Position numbers and translations under genes: made by a program. A model generated the notes under the pieces. That model was given only the letters and a program-made list of their open reading frames with translations, did no database searches and was not told the origin of the DNA. A stretch of DNA of 19,521 nucleotides from DATJQA01 sp041169145 (GTDB taxonomy: Bacteria > Patescibacteriota > Minisyncoccia > UBA6257 > 2-01-FULL-56-20), in assembly GCA_041169145.1 (NCBI GenBank), contig JBEEJO010000009.1, positions 1 to 19,521 of the forward strand, given 5' to 3'. Position 1 is the stretch's first letter. Each line of letters starts with the position of its first letter. Positions 12,626 to 19,521 of the stretch are shown here, piece after piece.

Positions 12626-13672
12626 TCAACCGCCTTGCGGATGCCGCTCGCGGCCCAGAAGCAGATGGGGATAGATATCAAGCAGCGCGAAAAGCAAGCT
12701 TACCACAACAGGGCCGAGCAGAAATCCCGTCGGGCCGAAAACGCCGATACCCCCGAGAACGCTGAGGAGGATAAGCAATGAATGCACGCGTACCGTCCGG
12801 CGCATGAGAAGCGGGCGCAAAAAATTGTCCGAAAGTCCGACGGCGATACTGCCCCACACCGCAAGTCCAAGTGCCGCAGGTATATGCCCGATAAGTACGA
12901 GATACAGCACCGCAGGCGATACAACAAGCGCCGTGCCGAGAAAAGGGATAAGAGACGCGATAACGGATACGAATCCCCAGAACGCGGCTCCCGGAATACC
13001 GGCGAAGAAGAATCCAATGCCGGCGAGGATCCCCTGCACGAGCGCAACAACGAGCGAACCATGCACGACGGAACGGATCGCGGCCGTGACACGCTCGCAA
13101 ACGTCATCCGTATAATGCCGCGAAAGCGGCGCAAGCCGAAGAAGTTCCGCATGGATACGGTCGCCGTCCTTCAAGAAATAATAGAAGGCGATGAGCATCA
13201 GGAGGAAGTGTATGAAAAATTGCGTGATACTCGAAAAGATGGGCCCGATGTTCTGGAAAAGCCATTTCGCAAAATCTCCGACATACCCACTCACGCCGCC
13301 GAGCAGTTCGGAAAAATTCGTCTGCGGAAATGTCTGTTGTAGCGCAACAGGGATGTTCTGCGCGAACGTCCCCGCGGCGCCGGAAGCGAGCCTGCCATAA
13401 AGCACGAGGGCCTCACTGAAGACCTGCGCGAGCAGAAAAAATAGCGGAGTAAAAATAAGAAGCAGAACGATAAATACCGTACAGAACGCGGCGAAACCGT
13501 CATGCGCCCCGAGGAGGCGCTGCACCAGCCGATGGAGCGGCATGAACACGACGGCGAACGTCGCGGCGAACGTAAGCGGCGTCAGAAACGGCAGATATAC
13601 GAAGAATACAAGCCCCGCGACCGCGAAGAGTAGCAGAAAAAAGAAATACACTTCCACCTTCTGGGAATCCAT
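12626..13672 (-). CDS. AI-2E family transporter (TqsA/PerM-like permease)
   Basis: This 348-aa polytopic membrane protein has about eight hydrophobic segments. Family features are FYYFLKDGDRI near residue 180, the long soluble stretch after TM3, VQGILAGIGFFFAGIPGAAFWG, IPFLGTALV, DNFLRPLLM, and GGIGVFGPTGFLLGPVV near the C-terminus. Members export small molecules such as AI-2 or act as Na+/H+ or auxin-like antiporters, so the substrate is open. The start MDSQKVEVYFFF at 13672 is chosen because an extended -10 promoter ends 7 nt before it; an upstream in-frame ATG would lie inside the preceding gene. It is followed closely by the Ca2+-like ATPase. Confidence 0.93.
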   Translation of the reverse strand: MDSQKVEVYFFFLLLFAVAGLVFFVYLPFLTPLTFAATFAVVFMPLHRLVQRLLGAHDGFAAFCTVFIVLLLIFTPLFFLLAQVFSEALVLYGRLASGAAGTFAQNIPVALQQTFPQTNFSELLGGVSGYVGDFAKWLFQNIGPIFSSITQFFIHFLLMLIAFYYFLKDGDRIHAELLRLAPLSRHYTDDVCERVTAAIRSVVHGSLVVALVQGILAGIGFFFAGIPGAAFWGFVSVIASLIPFLGTALVVSPAVLYLVLIGHIPAALGLAVWGSIAVGLSDNFLRPLLMRRTVRVHSLLILLSVLGGIGVFGPTGFLLGPVVVSLLFALLDIYPHLLLGRERHPQGG

Positions 13673-13679
13673 GCCTTCT

Positions 13680-13688
13680 ATTATATCA
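13680..13688 (-). promoter_or_regulatory. Extended -10 promoter overlapping the upstream stop codon
   Basis: TGATATAAT on the minus strand is a perfect extended -10 (TGn plus TATAAT). Its TGA is also the stop codon of the TsaC/Sua5-like gene. The ATG of the AI-2E permease lies 7 nt downstream, so the transcript would be leaderless. No good -35 is present, as is typical of extended -10 promoters. Confidence 0.5.
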
Positions 13689-14255
13689 TGCAACACGCAC
13701 GGCCCCCTTGCGCATAATAACAATCCTACCCGCCGGCGTCAGGCGAACAAGCGTGGAGGGCTTACCGTGCAAGCGGCCGGCATCAACATAGAAGTCGACT
13801 TTATCTGCAAAATATGTTTTCGCTTCGCGAATGGTCTTCGCCGGAGGTTTGCCTTCCCAATTCGCGGACGGCGCAACAAGCGGCCCGGTCTTTTTGAGCA
13901 CGTGTTGCAACCACTTCGGTTTTGGATATCGAAATGCGAGCGTCTTCGTATCGCGATGAAGATAGGCGAATTTTTTATTTTTGCACGGCAAAACAACGCT
14001 CACTGCGTTGGGCCAGAGTTTTTTCAGCGATCTCCGCTCCGCCAATGAAAGCCGGACATCGAACCGTCTAAGTTCGGAAAGCGACCCAATGAGAATGATC
14101 ATCGGTTTCTTGGGATTCCGCTTGCGAAGATGGTATATGCGCAAAACGGTTTTTTTGCTCAACGCCGAACCGACGATGCCATAGAGGGTATCTGTCGGAA
14201 GTACGCCAACATCACCGTTCTGCAATGCGCGGATAATGACCGGATGCGTCCGCAT
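13686..14255 (-). CDS. L-threonylcarbamoyladenylate synthase (TsaC/Sua5/YciO family)
   Basis: This 189-aa YrdC-domain protein makes threonylcarbamoyl-AMP for the t6A37 modification of ANN-decoding tRNAs, working with TsaB, TsaD and TsaE. Motifs: LPTDTLYGIVGSA (19-31), the KxR plus KKP substrate loop LRKRNPKKPMIIL (43-55), LWPNAVSVVLP (80-90), the basic DTKTLAFRYP, and APSANWEGKP (128-137). It lacks the extra C-terminal Sua5 domain, so it is TsaC-length. The start at 14255 lies 9 nt after the typA stop, and TAATAT sits 6 nt before it, a possible leaderless promoter. YciO paralogs are similar, so the symbol is left blank. Confidence 0.92.
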   Translation of the reverse strand: MRTHPVIIRALQNGDVGVLPTDTLYGIVGSALSKKTVLRIYHLRKRNPKKPMIILIGSLSELRRFDVRLSLAERRSLKKLWPNAVSVVLPCKNKKFAYLHRDTKTLAFRYPKPKWLQHVLKKTGPLVAPSANWEGKPPAKTIREAKTYFADKVDFYVDAGRLHGKPSTLVRLTPAGRIVIMRKGAVRVA

Positions 14256-14264
14256 GGACCTATA

Positions 14265-16079
14265 TTACAATAATCCCTTCGCCGCGCGCGCTTCGTCTCC
14301 TTCGTCGAGCCACACTTTGCGCAAACGGATGGACTTCGGCGTTATTTCCACAAGTTCGTCATCGCCGATGTACTCAATAGCATCCTCAAGCGAAAGCGTG
14401 CGCGGCACTTTCAAAAATTCCGACGCGCCGTCATTCTTGCTCCGCATGTTGGACAACTGTTTTTCCTTGCACACATTCACGCGGATGTCTTGTTCTTTCG
14501 CGTTCTGCCCGACGATCTGCCCCTTATACACCTCAACGCCCGGCCCGACGAAAAGAATCCCCCGTTCTTCCGCGGCGATAAGCCCGTACGTCCGCGTCAT
14601 CCCCGTTTCATGCGCCACGAGCGAACCGTGCGGGTTTGCGGCAAAGTCACCCCGATATTCTTCAAAATCCTCAAAGATGGTATTCATGATCCCCAAACCC
14701 CGCGTATCCGTAAGGAATTGATTGCGGAATCCGATGAGTCCGCGCGTCGGCACCAAAAATTCCATGAATGCCGAGGAATTCTCCACGCGCATCTCGACCA
14801 TCGTTCCTTTCCGATTACCCATGTGCTCAATGACCGTGCCGGTATACTGCTCCGGCACTTCCACCGATAAGCGCTCTATGGGTTCCAGTTTCTTTTTATC
14901 GTTCTCTTTGAAAATAACTTGCGGACGTGAAACCTGGAATTCGTATCCTTCCCGGCGCATCTTTTCGATAAGAATGGAAAGGTGGAGTTCGCCGCGGCCC
15001 GAAACCACCCAACGGTCGCGCGCGCCGGCGGCATCTTCAACGCGGAGCGCGACATCGGTTTCGATCTCTTTCATCAGCCGATCGCGGATGTTGTTGGACG
15101 TCCCGTACTCCCCTTCGCGCCCGGCGAAAGGAGCATTGTTCACGAGAAAGGTCATCTTCACCGTCGGCTCTTCGATATCAATGACCGGAAGCGGTATCGG
15201 ATGTTCGGGATCGGTGATGGTCTCGCCAATGGAAATATCGTCGATCCCGGCAACCGCCACAATATCGCCCGCTTCAACCACATCAACGTCCACGCGGCTT
15301 AATCCGTCAAACGTCATCACGGCGGAAAGCATCGCTTTCTTCGCGACACCGGCACGATTGATATGCACGATAGGCTCGTTCCTGCGAAGCGTGCCGGCGT
15401 ACAACCGGCCGATAGCTATCTTTCCCTTGTAGTTGTCGTAGGCAAGATTCACCGTCAGCATTTGGAGCGGCGCCTGCAGATCGGCCTTCGGCGGCGGTAT
15501 TTCTTTCACGATGGTGTCGAAAAGCGGCTCCACGCTCTTCATTGCCTCAAGATTATTCTCCAGGCTTGCCTTCCCCTGAACGCCCGATGCATAAATGACC
15601 GGAAATTCCGCCTGCTCGTTCGAAGCGCCAAGCTCAAAGAAAAGGTCGAATGTCCGGTCAAGCGCCCAGTTCGGACGCGCGCCGGGCTTGTCGATCTTAT
15701 TGATGACCACGATGATGCGGTGTCCGGCTTGGATCGCTTTTTTCAGCACGAATTTCGTCTGCGGCATCGGCCCTTCTTTCGCATCCACGAGAAGCAATGC
15801 CCCGTCCACCATGCACATAATGCGTTCGACCTCGCCGCCAAAATCCGCGTGGCCGGGCGTATCCACGATATTGATCTTCATGTCCTTGTACCGCACCGAG
15901 GCGTTCTTGGAAAAGATCGTGATGCCGCGCTCGCGCTCCAATTCGTTGGAGTCCATGATGAGATCGGTGTCCGCTCCCGTTTTGAGCTTAAAACCGATCG
16001 ACTGCTTCAGAAGCGCGTCGACCAACGTGGTCTTTCCATGGTCCACATGGGCGATGATGGCGATATTGCGGATATTCAT
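14265..16079 (-). CDS. typA: Ribosome-associated translational GTPase TypA/BipA
   Basis: TypA is an EF-G-like GTPase that binds ribosomes during stress and 50S assembly. The 604-aa length counts from MNIRNIAIIAHVDHGKTT, the normal TypA N-terminus. An in-frame ATG at 16109 would add ten residues but crosses a leader hairpin. GTPase motifs are AHVDHGKT (10-17), DTPGHADFGGE and NKIDKPGARP. The C-terminal TypA-specific half has LIGFRNQFLTDTRGLGIMN and ends VEITPKSIRLRKVWLDE. A strong promoter and a hairpin with a T run lie upstream. It heads a minus-strand run with the TsaC-like, AI-2E and ATPase genes; the first two products both serve translation. Confidence 0.96.
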   Translation of the reverse strand: MNIRNIAIIAHVDHGKTTLVDALLKQSIGFKLKTGADTDLIMDSNELERERGITIFSKNASVRYKDMKINIVDTPGHADFGGEVERIMCMVDGALLLVDAKEGPMPQTKFVLKKAIQAGHRIIVVINKIDKPGARPNWALDRTFDLFFELGASNEQAEFPVIYASGVQGKASLENNLEAMKSVEPLFDTIVKEIPPPKADLQAPLQMLTVNLAYDNYKGKIAIGRLYAGTLRRNEPIVHINRAGVAKKAMLSAVMTFDGLSRVDVDVVEAGDIVAVAGIDDISIGETITDPEHPIPLPVIDIEEPTVKMTFLVNNAPFAGREGEYGTSNNIRDRLMKEIETDVALRVEDAAGARDRWVVSGRGELHLSILIEKMRREGYEFQVSRPQVIFKENDKKKLEPIERLSVEVPEQYTGTVIEHMGNRKGTMVEMRVENSSAFMEFLVPTRGLIGFRNQFLTDTRGLGIMNTIFEDFEEYRGDFAANPHGSLVAHETGMTRTYGLIAAEERGILFVGPGVEVYKGQIVGQNAKEQDIRVNVCKEKQLSNMRSKNDGASEFLKVPRTLSLEDAIEYIGDDELVEITPKSIRLRKVWLDEGDEARAAKGLL

Positions 16080-16092
16080 TATATGAAGAGAG

Positions 16093-16117
16093 AAAAACGC
16101 CCGGGCCATCCAGGCGC
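16093..16117 (-). promoter_or_regulatory. Terminator-like hairpin in the typA leader
   Basis: In the minus-strand RNA, CGCCTGG (16117-16111) pairs with CCGGGCG (16104-16098) with one G-U, followed by TTTTT (16097-16093). It lies between the typA promoter and its start codon, so it could attenuate typA. It might instead be a leftover terminator from upstream. Confidence 0.5.
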
Positions 16118-16126
16118 TGCGGCAGT

Positions 16127-16155
16127 ATTATACGGTTCGTTCATGCGACCGTCAA
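16127..16155 (-). promoter_or_regulatory. Sigma70 promoter of typA
   Basis: TTGACG (16155-16150), a 17-nt spacer and a perfect TATAAT (16132-16127) on the minus strand give a start of transcription near 16120. The leader is about 40 nt and contains the hairpin at 16093-16117. It is divergent from the tRNA-Gln promoter, which lies about 70 nt away. Confidence 0.75.
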
Positions 16156-16221
16156 TGGGATGACGGCGAAAAGGATCGGGACAACCAACGCGGCACGGAA
16201 CGTCCGCATTGCGTCCGCTCG

Positions 16222-16250
16222 TTGCCCGCAAACGGTTTTTGTTTTAGAAT
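16222..16250 (+). promoter_or_regulatory. Sigma70-like promoter of tRNA-Gln
   Basis: TTGCCC (16222-16227), a 17-nt spacer and TAGAAT (16245-16250) lie 19 nt before the tRNA 5' end. This matches the expected short 5' trailer removed by RNase P. Confidence 0.65.
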
Positions 16251-16269
16251 CCATCCGACGATGACCATT

Positions 16270-16340
16270 TGGGGGATCGTCTAACGGTAGGACAGTGGCC
16301 TTTGAAGCCATGAATCTAGGTCCGACTCCTAGTCCCCCAG
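16270..16340 (+). tRNA. tRNA-Gln (anticodon UUG)
   Basis: The cloverleaf is complete. The acceptor TGGGGGA/TCCCCCA has the U1-A72 pair typical of tRNA-Gln. The D arm has CGGT. The anticodon stem GTGGC/GCCAT has loop CTTTGAA, giving anticodon TTG at 16302-16304. The T arm is CTAGG/CCTAG. The discriminator is G16340. CCA is not encoded (the next bases are CAC), so it must be added. The T loop reads TCCGACT, with C at position 55 where nearly all bacterial elongator tRNAs have T (pseudouridine). The SPFH stop codon on the opposite strand begins only 3 nt away. Confidence 0.95.
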
Positions 16341-16342
16341 CA

Positions 16343-17107
16343 CTACTTGTTCTTTTTGTCCTGCTGAAGCACTTCAAGAGCCTCTTTTACAGTGGTCATG
16401 AACTGCGCGGGAAAGATGATGGTGGAATTCTTTTCCGTCGCTATCTCTGCCATGGTTTGGAGCGTGCGGAGCTGGAGCGCAACCGGATGATTGGCGATGA
16501 TGTCGGCCGCCTGTCCCAATTTCTCGGATGCCTGGAATTCGCCTTGCGCCGCGACGATTTTCGCCCGGCGCTCGCGTTCAGCTTCGGCTTCTTTGGCCAT
16601 AGCACGCTGCATATTTTCCGGCAGAACGATGTCTTTTATCTCAACCGCCGTAACCTGAATGCCCCACGGCTCCGTATGCACATCAATGACATTCTTTATT
16701 TTTTCATTGATATCGACGGTCTGAGACAGAAACTGGTCGAGCATAAATTGGCCGACCACATTCCGCACGGTCGTCTGGCTTATCTGGTTCACCGCGTCAT
16801 GCACGTTCTCGATGGCGACCACGGATTTTTGGGAATCGACGACGTGGTAGTAGGCAACGGCCGCGATGTCGATGGAAACATTATCCTTCGTGATGATCTT
16901 TTGCGAAGGAATGTTCATCGTGATGGTACGGAGTTCGACGCGCACCATTCGTTCGATGATGGGAACCACATAGATGAGGCCGGGACCGCGCGTCCCCACA
17001 AGGCGGCCCAGGCGGAAGATGACCGCGCGCTGATATTCCGTTATGACCTTTATGCCATAGATGAGCAGAACGACGATAACAACTATTATGTAGAGGAGGA
17101 TATCCAT
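16343..17107 (-). CDS. SPFH/stomatin-like (slipin) membrane protein
   Basis: The 254-aa protein has one N-terminal membrane segment (ILLYIIVVIVVLLIYGI, 3-19). A stomatin SPFH/PHB domain follows: EYQRAVIFRLGR, GPGLIYVVPIIERM and TTVRNVVGQFMLDQFLS. A helical coiled-coil then contains EAEAERERRAKIVAAQGEFQAS. This order is the bacterial slipin pattern. Such proteins form oligomeric rings that organise membrane microdomains and control proteases. The usual NfeD partner is not adjacent, so it resembles the free-standing slipin class. TATGAT ends 6 nt before the ATG, with TTGCTA 16 nt further up, which implies a leaderless mRNA. Its stop abuts tRNA-Gln on the other strand. Confidence 0.92.
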   Translation of the reverse strand: MDILLYIIVVIVVLLIYGIKVITEYQRAVIFRLGRLVGTRGPGLIYVVPIIERMVRVELRTITMNIPSQKIITKDNVSIDIAAVAYYHVVDSQKSVVAIENVHDAVNQISQTTVRNVVGQFMLDQFLSQTVDINEKIKNVIDVHTEPWGIQVTAVEIKDIVLPENMQRAMAKEAEAERERRAKIVAAQGEFQASEKLGQAADIIANHPVALQLRTLQTMAEIATEKNSTIIFPAQFMTTVKEALEVLQQDKKNK

Positions 17108-17113
17108 ACCGAC

Positions 17114-17141
17114 ATCATATGCAGTTGCTTAACTTTAGCAA
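17114..17141 (-). promoter_or_regulatory. Leaderless promoter of the SPFH gene
   Basis: TTGCTA (17141-17136), a 16-nt spacer and TATGAT (17119-17114) lie on the minus strand. The ATG at 17107 is 6 nt after the -10 box, so transcription probably starts at or next to the start codon. The remaining 147 nt up to the helicase stop hold only a weak AAAAGC/GCTTTT hairpin (17173-17187). Confidence 0.52.
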
Positions 17142-17288
17142 CTCTTGCGTCCTAGCCGCAGCAGGAATTCCGAAAAGCATCGCTTTTGGTTATCTGAGAG
17201 AATCCTCTGGGACGCTTGTGAGGTTAGGATTTTCAACATTGCGCATCCGCAGCCGCGGTATCCAACAAGTTTGAGATACATCTTCTTC

Positions 17289-18548
17289 CTATCGCCGAGG
17301 GCCGCGATTGAAGTTGTTTCCGTGGTGGAACCGCGAACGCGGCCGAAAACCAGGACGACCTCCCTGCGCACCGCCGCCGAACCTGCGGCGCGGAGGAGGT
17401 CCTGCCGGACGTTCAAATACGCTCGCGCGGGCTGGCGGTAGCTCCGGGAGCCGTGAAAGCGGCAAGGTTCCGCGGATGAGACGCTCAATGCCCCGCACGT
17501 CGCCACGTTGGTCCGGTGTGGCGAACGATATTGCATGTCCCCTTGCTCCCGCGCGAGCCGTCCGTCCGATACGGTGCACGTAATCCTCCGCGTTCGTCGG
17601 CAGGTCATAGTTCAATACAAGCTCTATTCCTTTCACATCTATCCCGCGCGCGGCGATATCCGTCGCGACAAGAATGCGGTATCTGCCGTTCTTGAATCCT
17701 TCCAGAGCGTCCCTCCGCTGGCCAAGCGAACGATTGGAATGAATTTCCGCGGCGGTATGTCCCAGCACTCGCACATCCCGTGCGATCTTCCGCGCGCCAT
17801 GTTTCGTGCGCGAGAACACCAACACTGAACCGCGGTATTCCGTAAGAACTTTCTCCAGAAGCCGGGGTTTATCGTATCGGTCGACGAAAAACAGTTCGTG
17901 TGTCACATTCTCCGCGGCCGTTCCGGGCGGCGCGACTTCAATACGCACCGGCAGCTTCATATGCCCGCGCGCGATGGCGAAAATATCGTCGGGCATCGTC
18001 GCCGAAAAAAGCATCGTCTGCCGCTCCCGCGGCACGGCAGAAAGGATGCGCTTCAACTGCGGCGCAAATCCCATATCCAGCATCCGATCCGCCTCGTCAA
18101 GCACAAGCACGCCGATGGATGCGAGCGAAAGCGTTTTTTGCTCCAAATGGTCGATGATCCTCCCCGGGGTGCCGATAACGATCTGCGGATTTTTCTGCAG
18201 CTGGAGGATCTGCCGGCGAATGGGTTCGCCGCCGATGATATTCACCGCACGCACGCGGAGCGGCCCCCCGATCTTCTCGATGGTCTCGTGCACTTGAAAT
18301 GCCAACTCGCGCGTCGGAAGAACGATGAGTCCCCGCTTCCCCGCAAGGGCAGCCTGGATCATTGGCACGCCGAACGCGAGCGTCTTGCCCGTGCCGGTTT
18401 GCGCGATGCCGATAAGGTCTTTGCCTTCCATGCCTGGCGGTATGGACTTCGCCTGTATCGGCGTCGGTGTGACGAACTGCAACTTCTCAAGAATGCCGAG
18501 AATGCTGGGCGCAATGCCGAGGTTGAAGAATCCGGATGGCTGGCTCAT
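17289..18548 (-). CDS. DEAD-box ATP-dependent RNA helicase
   Basis: This is a 419-aa RhlE-like DEAD-box helicase that remodels RNA or ribosome-assembly intermediates. Motifs: Q motif FVTPTPIQ (25-32), I AQTGTGKT (49-56), PTREL (78-82), TPGR (127-130), DEAD (151-154), SAT (183-185), ATDIAARGID (295-304), and HRIGRTAR (325-332). The C-terminal tail is low-complexity and basic, rich in R, G, P and F (RRRFGGGAQGGRPGFRPRSR), as used for RNA binding and condensate formation. The start MSQPSGFFNLG at 18548 fits the family. An in-frame ATG at 18614 adds 22 unconserved residues and would overlap the divergent promoter. No SD is visible. Confidence 0.95.
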   Translation of the reverse strand: MSQPSGFFNLGIAPSILGILEKLQFVTPTPIQAKSIPPGMEGKDLIGIAQTGTGKTLAFGVPMIQAALAGKRGLIVLPTRELAFQVHETIEKIGGPLRVRAVNIIGGEPIRRQILQLQKNPQIVIGTPGRIIDHLEQKTLSLASIGVLVLDEADRMLDMGFAPQLKRILSAVPRERQTMLFSATMPDDIFAIARGHMKLPVRIEVAPPGTAAENVTHELFFVDRYDKPRLLEKVLTEYRGSVLVFSRTKHGARKIARDVRVLGHTAAEIHSNRSLGQRRDALEGFKNGRYRILVATDIAARGIDVKGIELVLNYDLPTNAEDYVHRIGRTARAGARGHAISFATPDQRGDVRGIERLIRGTLPLSRLPELPPARASVFERPAGPPPRRRFGGGAQGGRPGFRPRSRFHHGNNFNRGPRR

Positions 18549-18602
18549 GTCAGATACCGTAGCACAAAACGGGTTATTATGCGTGTCGTTTGGCAAATTC
18601 GG

Positions 18603-18650
18603 TATAATTGACATATTCTCTCAGGGTGCGGCAACCATCCGCCGCCACCC
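18603..18650 (+). promoter_or_regulatory. Probable promoter and leader hairpin of the PAP2-like gene
   Basis: A perfect TATAAT at 18603-18608 lies about 58 nt before the ATG at 18667; its -35 (TGCGTG) is weak. In the predicted leader, GGGTG-CGGC (18624-18632) pairs with GCCG-C-CACCC (18641-18650) with one bulge. No SD site is clear before the ATG. Confidence 0.42.
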
Positions 18651-18666
18651 ACAGTAAAGACCCGCC

Positions 18667-19317
18667 ATGCAAAAGATCATCGACCGCCACAGATCGCTCT
18701 GGGCACAGCGCTCATTCATCCTACAGGTTAGTGGGAGCATCCTCCTGCTCGTCTTCGGTGTCTTTACGACCTATTTCGCGAATATCTACACCACCATCCG
18801 CGCAAGCAACGCGGTGACGGATATCATTTTGGACAATATCCCTACGGTGAACGTGAATTTTGTCTTCACGGACGGCGCAACGATCTTTGTCATCTTCATC
18901 GCCGCGGTACTCCTCTACGACCCGAAACGGATACCGTTCGCGGTAAAAAGCATCGCGCTCTTTATCGTTATCCGTTCGGCATTCGTAACGCTTACTCACC
19001 TTGCCCCGCCGCTCGGAAGGTCATATGTTGACTCCACGGACGTCCTCTATCGCGTCAGCTCCGGCGACGACCTCTTCTTCTCCGGACATACCGGCCTCCC
19101 GTTTCTTCTCGCTATCATTCTCTGGGATCATAAACCGCTGCGATACACATTCCTCGCGCTTACGCTTGTAAGCGGCACGAGCGTCCTCCTCGGACACTTA
19201 CACTATTCCATTGATGTATTTTCGGCGCTTTTCATCTCTTTCGGCATCTTTCATATCGCACGGTATCTCTTTCCGGAAGATTACAACCTGCTCCATCGTC
19301 CGCCGCGGACGAGCTGA
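18667..19317 (+). CDS. PAP2-family membrane protein, sphingomyelin-synthase-like (PAP2_C type)
   Basis: The 216-aa protein has about six membrane segments (near 17-38, 68-85, 93-109, 142-153, 160-175, 181-201). Two catalytic motifs are visible: GDDLFFSGHTGLP (133-145) with H141, and HLHYSIDVFSA (177-187) with H179 and D183. The H...HYxxD pattern with a 4-residue spacing matches the PAP2_C / sphingomyelin synthase branch rather than classic PAP2 with KX6RP. Such enzymes transfer or remove lipid phosphate head groups at the membrane. The actual lipid substrate is unknown; an undecaprenyl- or phosphatidyl-phosphate phosphatase is also possible. It is a single + strand gene, divergent from the helicase and ending in a strong palindromic terminator. 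Confidence 0.82.
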   Translation: MQKIIDRHRSLWAQRSFILQVSGSILLLVFGVFTTYFANIYTTIRASNAVTDIILDNIPTVNVNFVFTDGATIFVIFIAAVLLYDPKRIPFAVKSIALFIVIRSAFVTLTHLAPPLGRSYVDSTDVLYRVSSGDDLFFSGHTGLPFLLAIILWDHKPLRYTFLALTLVSGTSVLLGHLHYSIDVFSALFISFGIFHIARYLFPEDYNLLHRPPRTS

Positions 19318-19355
19318 AAGAAACGCCATTCCGGCATGCCGGAATGGCGTTTCTT
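19318..19355. terminator. 38-bp perfect palindrome, bidirectional terminator
   Basis: AAGAAACGCCATTCCGGC (19318-19335) is mirrored exactly by GCCGGAATGGCGTTTCTT (19338-19355) around a central AT. The T-rich ends on both strands and the position between convergent genes fit a shared terminator for the PAP2-like gene and the cupredoxin gene. Confidence 0.85.
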
Positions 19356-19373
19356 GTTCTGCCCAACTGCACC

Positions 19374-19521
19374 TTACGGCGTGACCGTGAGCGTTCCCTT
19401 CATCCCCATCTGTCGGTGGCTACCGACCGAGCAGTAGTACTCGAACGTACCCGCCTTGTTCGCAACGAACTCTATCGTTTCGCTCTGACCATCCGTGAGA
19501 ACTTTTGTCGCGGCATTGAAT
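19374..19521 (-). CDS. Cupredoxin domain protein, C-terminal part (5' end outside the window)
   Basis: The last 48 codons of a minus-strand gene read into the window edge. The C-terminal type 1 copper loop is clear: FEYYCSVGSHRQMGMKG contains the Cys, His and Met ligands. LTVTP and the TAA stop follow. The preceding TIEFVANKAGTF is the usual cupredoxin strand. Such proteins are normally exported copper electron carriers or the C-terminal domain of a larger protein. The N-terminus and any signal peptide cannot be seen. It shares the palindromic terminator at 19318-19355 with the convergent PAP2-like gene. Confidence 0.87.
   Translation of the reverse strand, partial: FNAATKVLTDGQSETIEFVANKAGTFEYYCSVGSHRQMGMKGTLTVTP

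Noticed and set aside
17135..17281. Minus-strand 48-codon ORF after the DEAD-box gene (begins MYLKLVGYRGCGC), with GGAAG nearby
   Set aside because: The purine stretch is only 3 nt from the ATG, the composition is not protein-like, and the end overlaps the -35 of the SPFH promoter. Kept as a note only.
1..19521. CRISPR arrays, transposases, integrases, prophage genes or rRNA
   Set aside because: No spaced direct repeats, no mobile-element protein motifs and no rRNA sequence were seen on either strand.

Overview
The window most likely comes from a Patescibacteria (CPR, Parcubacteria-like) chromosome. This is inferred from very tight gene packing, housekeeping genes that mostly lack Shine-Dalgarno (SD) sites, probable leaderless promoters, a tRNA without an encoded CCA end, and many tiny lineage-specific genes. 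No 16S rRNA gene is present, so the placement is not proven. UGA is used as a stop codon, so the Gracilibacteria/SR1 recoding does not apply.

Layout. A + strand replication/repair pair (dnaB, recR; 79-2073) is followed by a minus-strand pair of tiny unknown genes (2134-2548). Next comes a minus-strand operon of a class II glutamine amidotransferase domain protein, an alpha/beta hydrolase and ychF (2642-5224). From 5275 to 7392 lies an accessory block of minus-strand small genes with strong SD sites, promoters, hairpins and terminators. Then come a PD-(D/E)XK nuclease, a DUF4258-like protein and a PEBP protein (7442-9303), divergent from a solitary unknown + strand gene (9424-9825). A minus-strand series follows: typA, a TsaC/Sua5-like gene, an AI-2E family permease and a P2-type Ca2+-like ATPase (9932-16079). 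The last part holds tRNA-Gln(UUG), an SPFH/stomatin protein, a DEAD-box RNA helicase, a sphingomyelin-synthase-like PAP2 membrane protein and the 3' end of a cupredoxin gene cut by the window edge.

The most notable signal is in 6433-7392: two similarly built regulatory modules. Each has a sigma70-like promoter whose -10 box lies only 11-12 nt before a 27-28 codon ORF. Both ORFs begin MNR and have a hydrophobic centre with aligned S, T, G and R residues. Each ORF is followed by a perfect 12-bp hairpin with a T-rich tail, and then by small genes of unknown function with strong SD sites. In the first module four segments can form 1:2, 2:3 and 3:4 hairpins, as in a translation-coupled transcription attenuator, with the leader ORF covering segments 1 and 2. 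I propose a paralogous leader-peptide attenuation system controlling uncharacterised small proteins. This is inference from the sequence and has not been tested.

Two styles of gene expression coexist. Several conserved genes appear leaderless, with a -10 box 6-9 nt before the ATG. The small accessory genes use clear GGAGG-type sites and often have their own promoters and terminators.
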